Below are positions 59,668 to 64,000 of a stretch of 64,000 nt of DNA, in pieces (position 1 is the stretch's first letter; each line of letters begins with the position of its first letter). The stretch is from assembly GCA_963693315.1 (NCBI GenBank), contig OY856186.1, forward strand, positions 280,257,220 through 280,321,219, given 5' to 3'. The DNA comes from Diogma glabrata. Taxonomy: Eukaryota > Arthropoda > Insecta > Diptera > Cylindrotomidae. Under the pieces are notes generated by a model. The model was not told the origin of the DNA. It did no database searches and saw nothing but the letters and a program-made list of their open reading frames with translations. The position numbers and the translations under genes are program-made.

Positions 59668-60401
59668 TTCTTGATGATGATCTTGATGATGTTTTTACAA
59701 CTGGCTCTGTAAGACTCATAGTTCTGCCAAGCTCTCCTTTTATTTGTTTTAATGATCTTAACACTTCCTCCGGATCACGTGTTGATCGTACACAAGAGGA
59801 TCGTCTTCTTTCTCGATTATAACTCGGTGGTGGTGGTGTCGCTTCAATCTCCTTACCTTCCTCCCGATCTTGAAACGAGGATCGTCTTGATCCAGGTAAC
59901 GATCGTGAAAAATCTTTACCCAATTGATAAACTTCTACTTCTAATGTTTCTGATTGTGAGGAACCGCGACGTGAGCCTGCTATCCAAGCATGATCAGGAT
60001 GTAGCAATGATGTACCGTCACCGATTGAATCAAGATCATCCGACATCGAACGATTAGTTAAATAATCAGTTCGTCGGAGTAATCGTGTCACATCACCACC
60101 AATTGACCCTCTTGGTGATGCACTTGGAGTTTTACTTGAATTTATTGTTGATATTCGTAGTCCTCTTGGATCCTCTAATCGATACCAAACAGCACGATCG
60201 TCTAAAAATGCTTTTTGTAAGTCTACACTACATTCCCCTAAAAAAACTGATTCTGTTTGTGGTACTAAATCCCATAATTCAATATCTATATTACGATCCA
60301 TTAAATTATCTGGCGGAATATTTGAAAAACTTAAATTTGCATTCCATATTGGATTTTGGGTTGGTGACGATACTTCAGTTTGTGCTACGTGCCCATCACC
60401 A
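59668..60401 (-). CDS. RIM/Fife-like active-zone protein, exon ending C2A plus linker
   Basis: 734 nt. The acceptor is TTGAAAAG (AG 60403-60402) and the donor AGAA|GTAAGT at 59667. It starts by completing an Ala codon, then GDGHVAQTEVSSPTQNPIWN, NIDIELWDL, VFLGECSVDLQKAFLDD and WYRLEDPRGLR: the second half of a C2 domain, ending in the LLDDxxxWYxL strand typical of RIM-family C2A. The C2 Ca2+ loop lacks most acidic ligands, as in RIM. A long low-complexity linker follows with Ser/Arg clusters (SRRGSSQSE, SRRSSFQDREE, RERRRSSCV), a proline run (ATPPPPSY), a helical DPEEVLRSLKQIKGELG and a Ser/Arg tail. Presynaptic active-zone scaffold by family; RIM binds Rab3, Munc13 and Ca2+-channel complexes. 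RIM versus Fife not settled. Confidence 0.88.
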
Positions 60402-60464
60402 CTTTTCAATAAAAGGTGAACATTTCATGAAAACTTTAAATCATAAAATATTTTTACTACTTAC

Positions 60465-60646
60465 GCTTTTGGTGATATCTTCACTTTTGCATATGCTTCG
60501 GGTAAATTTCCATGACCTGATGAATCATCTCGTGGAGCTAAATCATCACCAGCCATTAATGAAACAACTAACTCGTTACGTTCACCATGATACCATACTT
60601 GTATTTGAACGCGACCAGATACCTGTTTCTCCCGTGCAATTTGTTC
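60465..60646 (-). CDS. RIM/Fife-like active-zone protein, first half of C2A
   Basis: 182 nt: 60 codons plus two bases. The acceptor is ATATTAG (AG 60648-60647) and the donor AAAGC|GTAAGT at 60464. It encodes EQIAREKQVS, GRVQIQVWYHGERNELVVSL, MAGDDLAPRDDSSGHGNLPE and AYAKVKISPK. The GxVQxxVWY...ERNELVVSLMAGDDL run is the first two C2 strands; NLPEAYAKV replaces the usual SDPYVKV, so one Ca2+ ligand aspartate is lost. The intron to the next exon is only 63 bp. Upstream exons (PDZ and zinc-finger parts of a RIM-type protein) are not recognisable between 60647 and 64000 and presumably lie outside the window. Confidence 0.88.
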
Positions 60647-62159
60647 CTAATATAAAGTTTTTTTTTCTATTAAAATTCAAATAAAATATTCTATTTTTGT
60701 TGTTGCTGTTAGATAGATTTAAAGACTAAAGAGTTCTAACACCTTTAAGAATGAAATGTAGAAGAAAAAAAAGAAATAGAAAACAAGTAAATAGAATAAT
60801 ATTTTGTACTATGTATATGTTATGTGTTTAAGAAATAATATTTTTATAGGTTTTGTTTTGTTAGACAAACATCAATAATGAAGTTTGTGTAATGTGTATA
60901 GTGGATACGATGTTGATGTTTGTATAGGCGGTAATAATAATAATAATGTTTGTGGAAATTATAGATAGAAATAGAAAAGTAAATAAACATAAAAGCTCAG
61001 AAAATCCTTTCCACATACTTATTGGAATATATATACAAGCCAAATAAAACTGAATTAAGGATTGATTAATTGTTCACAAAGGATTTAATTCGAATAATGG
61101 AATTTGAAATGTGGGTACTGACTCTCATTTCAACTTCAACATTTTGACATTTTTAGTTTAAAAAACTCAATCTTTAATTTGCGCATATATTTTCCTTCGA
61201 CTTAAATTTCATACATTGAAGGAGTAGGAGATATTGGGTTTTTCTGAATTGTGCAGGATGTTCTCTCTTAATTTCTTAGTGACAAATTCTTCAGAAGCAA
61301 ACGGAAGAAGGCAATCATAGCTTACGATATTAATAAACAATCGATTCATTTATAACAAAAATATAAAAAGTTTTGGAGCAAAAACAAAACAGAACAACAA
61401 TAATTAGAAGTACAACCGGGACGAACTAGTCACATAATAAACTAACTTAAAATAAATGCATCTCTTGCAAATGATTGAACTAGTGTAAATTTAAGTGAGG
61501 AGACTTAACACCTTTTTTGACATTAATAGATGTCCGGTAAAAATAATTTTAATGGAACCTACCTCTTCGTTTTTACTTCACCACAATTAAAAATTGCTTT
61601 TGTATATTGTATTGTCTAAGGGTAGGAAGACGATCGTCTGTAGGAATTGGCCAAAAATTTGTTTGCTTGAAACTTCTATAACTTCAAGCTTTGAAAAGGG
61701 ATTGCTTTAAAGTCAGCTAACACACTTGTGTGTTAATATAAAATCCGTGTCAGAACATAAAATTACTGGTTCATTATAAAATTCTCACTAAACTGCAGTC
61801 AGTCATACATGCATTTATATGCTAAGAATATTTTTTATAAGATTTCAATCTAAAATGCTGTAACCATAGAACCATAGACTACTGAGAATGTTTCTACGAC
61901 ACAAATACTGATACTGACGCACTCAGATTGTAGATTATTAATATTCTTAAAAAAATACAAAAAGAGTTGGCAACAGATGTAGTCTAGAGAAAAATCACTT
62001 TATTTTGTTTATTTTTCTCTTTTTTGTCTTCTCATTAGTTTCAAAATCAGTAAGCAGGTTTGATTTCATTACTCTTCTTTGCTCTCATATTTCCTAGATG
62101 AGCGCCGGTTATGTACCAGTTTGTTTCACATAAATTTCATGTTACAACAATAGCTAATT
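60647..62159. other. Intron DNA of the RIM/Fife-like gene, nothing recognised
   Basis: AT-rich, with a short AATAAT run near 60932-60950 (GGTAATAATAATAATAATG). No exon was recognised on the minus strand. Confidence 0.45.
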
Positions 62160-62173
62160 TTTAACTGTGAAGG

Positions 62174-62204
62174 GGTGAAGTGATAAGTTTTTCATCACTT
62201 CACC
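62174..62204. repeat. Short hairpin next to GAAGCGAGCGAAG
   Basis: GGTGAAGTGAT (62174-62184) is the reverse complement of ATCACTTCACC (62194-62204). About 20 nt further on is CATCGAAGCGAGCGAAG, like the GC-rich tips of the longer hairpins, but long arms are not conserved here. Confidence 0.5.
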
Positions 62205-62825
62205 GCAAAAATATGATTTTTCATCGAAGCGAGCGAAGTTTTAAAACTAGAAAGTTAACACCGACTATTTGTTTGGTGATAAAATGAAATGGTTTCTATT
62301 TGTTGTTATTGGAATTTATTTCCTAAATTATAAATTATTAGATGATTAGCCAATAGACTTCTTTGGTAATTTTTTAACCATGCTGGTTGACTTTTCGGTG
62401 ATTGATGATCAATCGACGTTTTGATGTTTATCAAATTGTTGTTGATAATGCTTTTATTTGATTGGGAGTCTAATCTGGTTCCACAAAGCCAACCAAACCT
62501 AGTCCTTTTAGATTCATAATACTTTTGTGTTTATCACATTGGAATGAAAAATAAAATATGAGGACTTTCTGATATAGTACTCTCTTCCCATCCAGATCAA
62601 TGTTTTATTTTTATTATTATTTATTAGTTCTTTTGTAGAACGCGTTTTTATCACAATACATCTGTGGCTAAAATCTCTGATGTGATCGATAAATTAAGAT
62701 CATGTAGGAATCTATATTACGTTGGATAGCATAACCTAGATTTTGATCGACTTCGTACTTGGCATAGGAAAGGAAAGAAGAAATCATAAACGTGCAATTT
62801 TGGTGATTTTTTAGATAGTGCAATA

Positions 62826-62960
62826 AAAGATAAATTCATTCTAGGTAACTCTAATTAAAATTACCAATAATCAACAACGGTTAATTTAGTTAATTAAAAG
62901 ATAAATTCATTCTAGGTAACCTTAAGATGACCAATAATCAACAACGGTTAATTAAAACGG
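62826..62960. repeat. 71-bp tandem duplication
   Basis: AAAGATAAATTCATTCTAGG appears at about 62826 and 62897. Both are followed by a TAAC..T block, (A/G)(C/A)CAATAATCAACAACGG and TTAAT. The rest of 62205-63685 holds nothing recognised. Confidence 0.8.
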
Positions 62961-63685
62961 ATTTATTTCAAACAACGTTTTGGTTAATTCAATACATCAA
63001 TTGATGGCAAAATCTCAAAAACCTTCAAATTAATATTCTTTGCATAAAAGAAGGAGTGGGTCGAAGAAGTAGATCCAAAAGTATATAACCTTCACCTAAT
63101 CGCTCACCAGTTATTTAACCAATCTTTGAACGAGCTCCATCGGGGCAATTGTTTAATAATTTCATTTATTTTAATACTAATAGTTGATAATATCATAGTA
63201 TAACGCCAAGTCCAAGAAGAATTCAAAAATCCCCTCCTGGGCACGTTTTAGGGTAAGGTTTGCACTAAAAAAATCAAAATACATTTCACCTGACATCAGC
63301 GCCATCTTTAACAAATTTATTTCTTAATATGTTTAACAGTGTAAGCAACAATTTTCTTGTTTATTTTTTTTAAATAGGTCAGTCAATTATTTAGTCGCTA
63401 GTCTTACATTTTGATTTCAAAGTTACCTTGAGTTTGAATTTCCAGAAACTTTTGGACCAACCTAGCTTTGTTTAAGTTCTCTTCCCATAGTTAAACAGTT
63501 TAGATTATCTTTTTAATTTTTCGATTAGATACTTTACTTGCTTTCATTCAATTAATATGTGGCAACATTCGGTTTGTGTTTTTACTACTAACCTGAGAAA
63601 CCACCATTATGTATTTATTCAATTATTAAGTAAAATAATTTAGTAAAAATTATTTATTTTTCATACAATTAATTTTCAAAAATAT

Positions 63686-64000
63686 GAAGGGGCTGAAATC
63701 TAAACACTCTGAGATATCAAGACTTTAGTTTGGGTTAAGGATTTTTATATAGTTTTCAGAAAAATGCTTTTACGAGCATATTGATTTTAGTTTTGGGCAG
63801 CGATGTATATTAAACAAAAATCTTTGTGAAAGTACAAGAAAAAAAAATTAAAACAACATCAAAAATGCAAACTTTTTCCAAAACTCTAAAAATATTGCAA
63901 AAGCTATAACAAAATCAAAAATTCAAATTTATTTTCCAACTGTTCCTGTTATTCAGAAGTTGTGTCATCTAGCATTACAGAAAAAATTACAAAATGTAAA
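63686..64000 (+). mobile_element. Foldback-family copy running off the window
   Basis: GGGGCTGAAATCTAAACACT, CTGAGATATCAAGACTTTAG and GGGCAGCGATGTATAT mark the central module. From about 63850 the ~56-bp repeats follow (AAACTCTAAAAATATTGCAA, GCTATAACAAAATCAAAAAT). Orientation is as at 15873-16765. The end lies beyond the window. Confidence 0.7.

Noticed and set aside
59752..60684. Plus-strand frames of 101 and 199 aa over the C2A exons
   Set aside because: They are antisense shadows of the RIM/Fife-like exons, which have splice sites, domain motifs and matching phases on the minus strand.

Overview
This is an AT-rich eukaryotic window, most likely from an insect nuclear genome. The reasons are two intron-containing insect-type genes (a CYP2-clan cytochrome P450 and an active-zone C2-domain protein of the RIM/Fife group) and a dense load of animal-type mobile elements: LINEs, BEL/Pao, Ty3/gypsy, Helitron, several TIR element families, (TA)n arrays and foldback elements. 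There is no bacterial organisation, operon or CRISPR array. I cannot name the species.

Host genes. (1) The last exon of a P450 (CYP305/CYP15-like) lies at 9240-10386 on the plus strand, followed at once by a polyA signal; its N-terminal exon or exons are not visible in the window. (2) A gene on the minus strand has two C2A-domain exons at 60646-59668 and three C2B-domain exons at 21763-21022. They are separated by an intron of about 37.9 kb (59667-21764) whose flanking exons match in phase. Most of the window, from 21.8 to 59.7 kb, is therefore the interior of one intron that has become a transposon graveyard. The 5' part of this gene lies beyond 64 kb.

Left third (1-21 kb): foldback/MITE elements (1-326, 2541-3064, 6925-7438, 18565-19182), two opposed Helitron helicase relics with a Helitron 3' terminus (4.6-6.5 kb), the P450 exon, Ty3/gypsy relics (13.5-15.9 kb), satellite-like monomers with a long (TA)n array, and arms of a large foldback family. 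Middle (23-35 kb): a decayed BEL/Pao retrotransposon split by a 3.6-kb TIR element (24705-28325). That element duplicated a TA target and carries a broken multi-exon gene of a family I cannot assign to a described transposase; it is the best candidate here for an undescribed system. After it come scrambled LINE pieces, a Tigger-like fragment and a MITE. 37-46 kb: a 3.4-kb hairpin-symmetric foldback element, satellite monomers, more (TA)n, a LINE 3' end and a tRNA-derived SINE-like segment. 46.7-55.6 kb: two LINEs of different families with open reading frames, one on each strand (1007-aa ORF; 263-aa ORF1 plus ~953-aa ORF2). 55.6-58 kb: an hAT-like element between two (TA)n arrays.

A recurrent theme is strong inverted symmetry: at least six 108-135-nt imperfect hairpins with AT-rich arms and GC-rich tips, unrelated in arm sequence, plus five larger inverted-repeat elements. 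All family assignments come from reading motifs by eye; no database search was possible.
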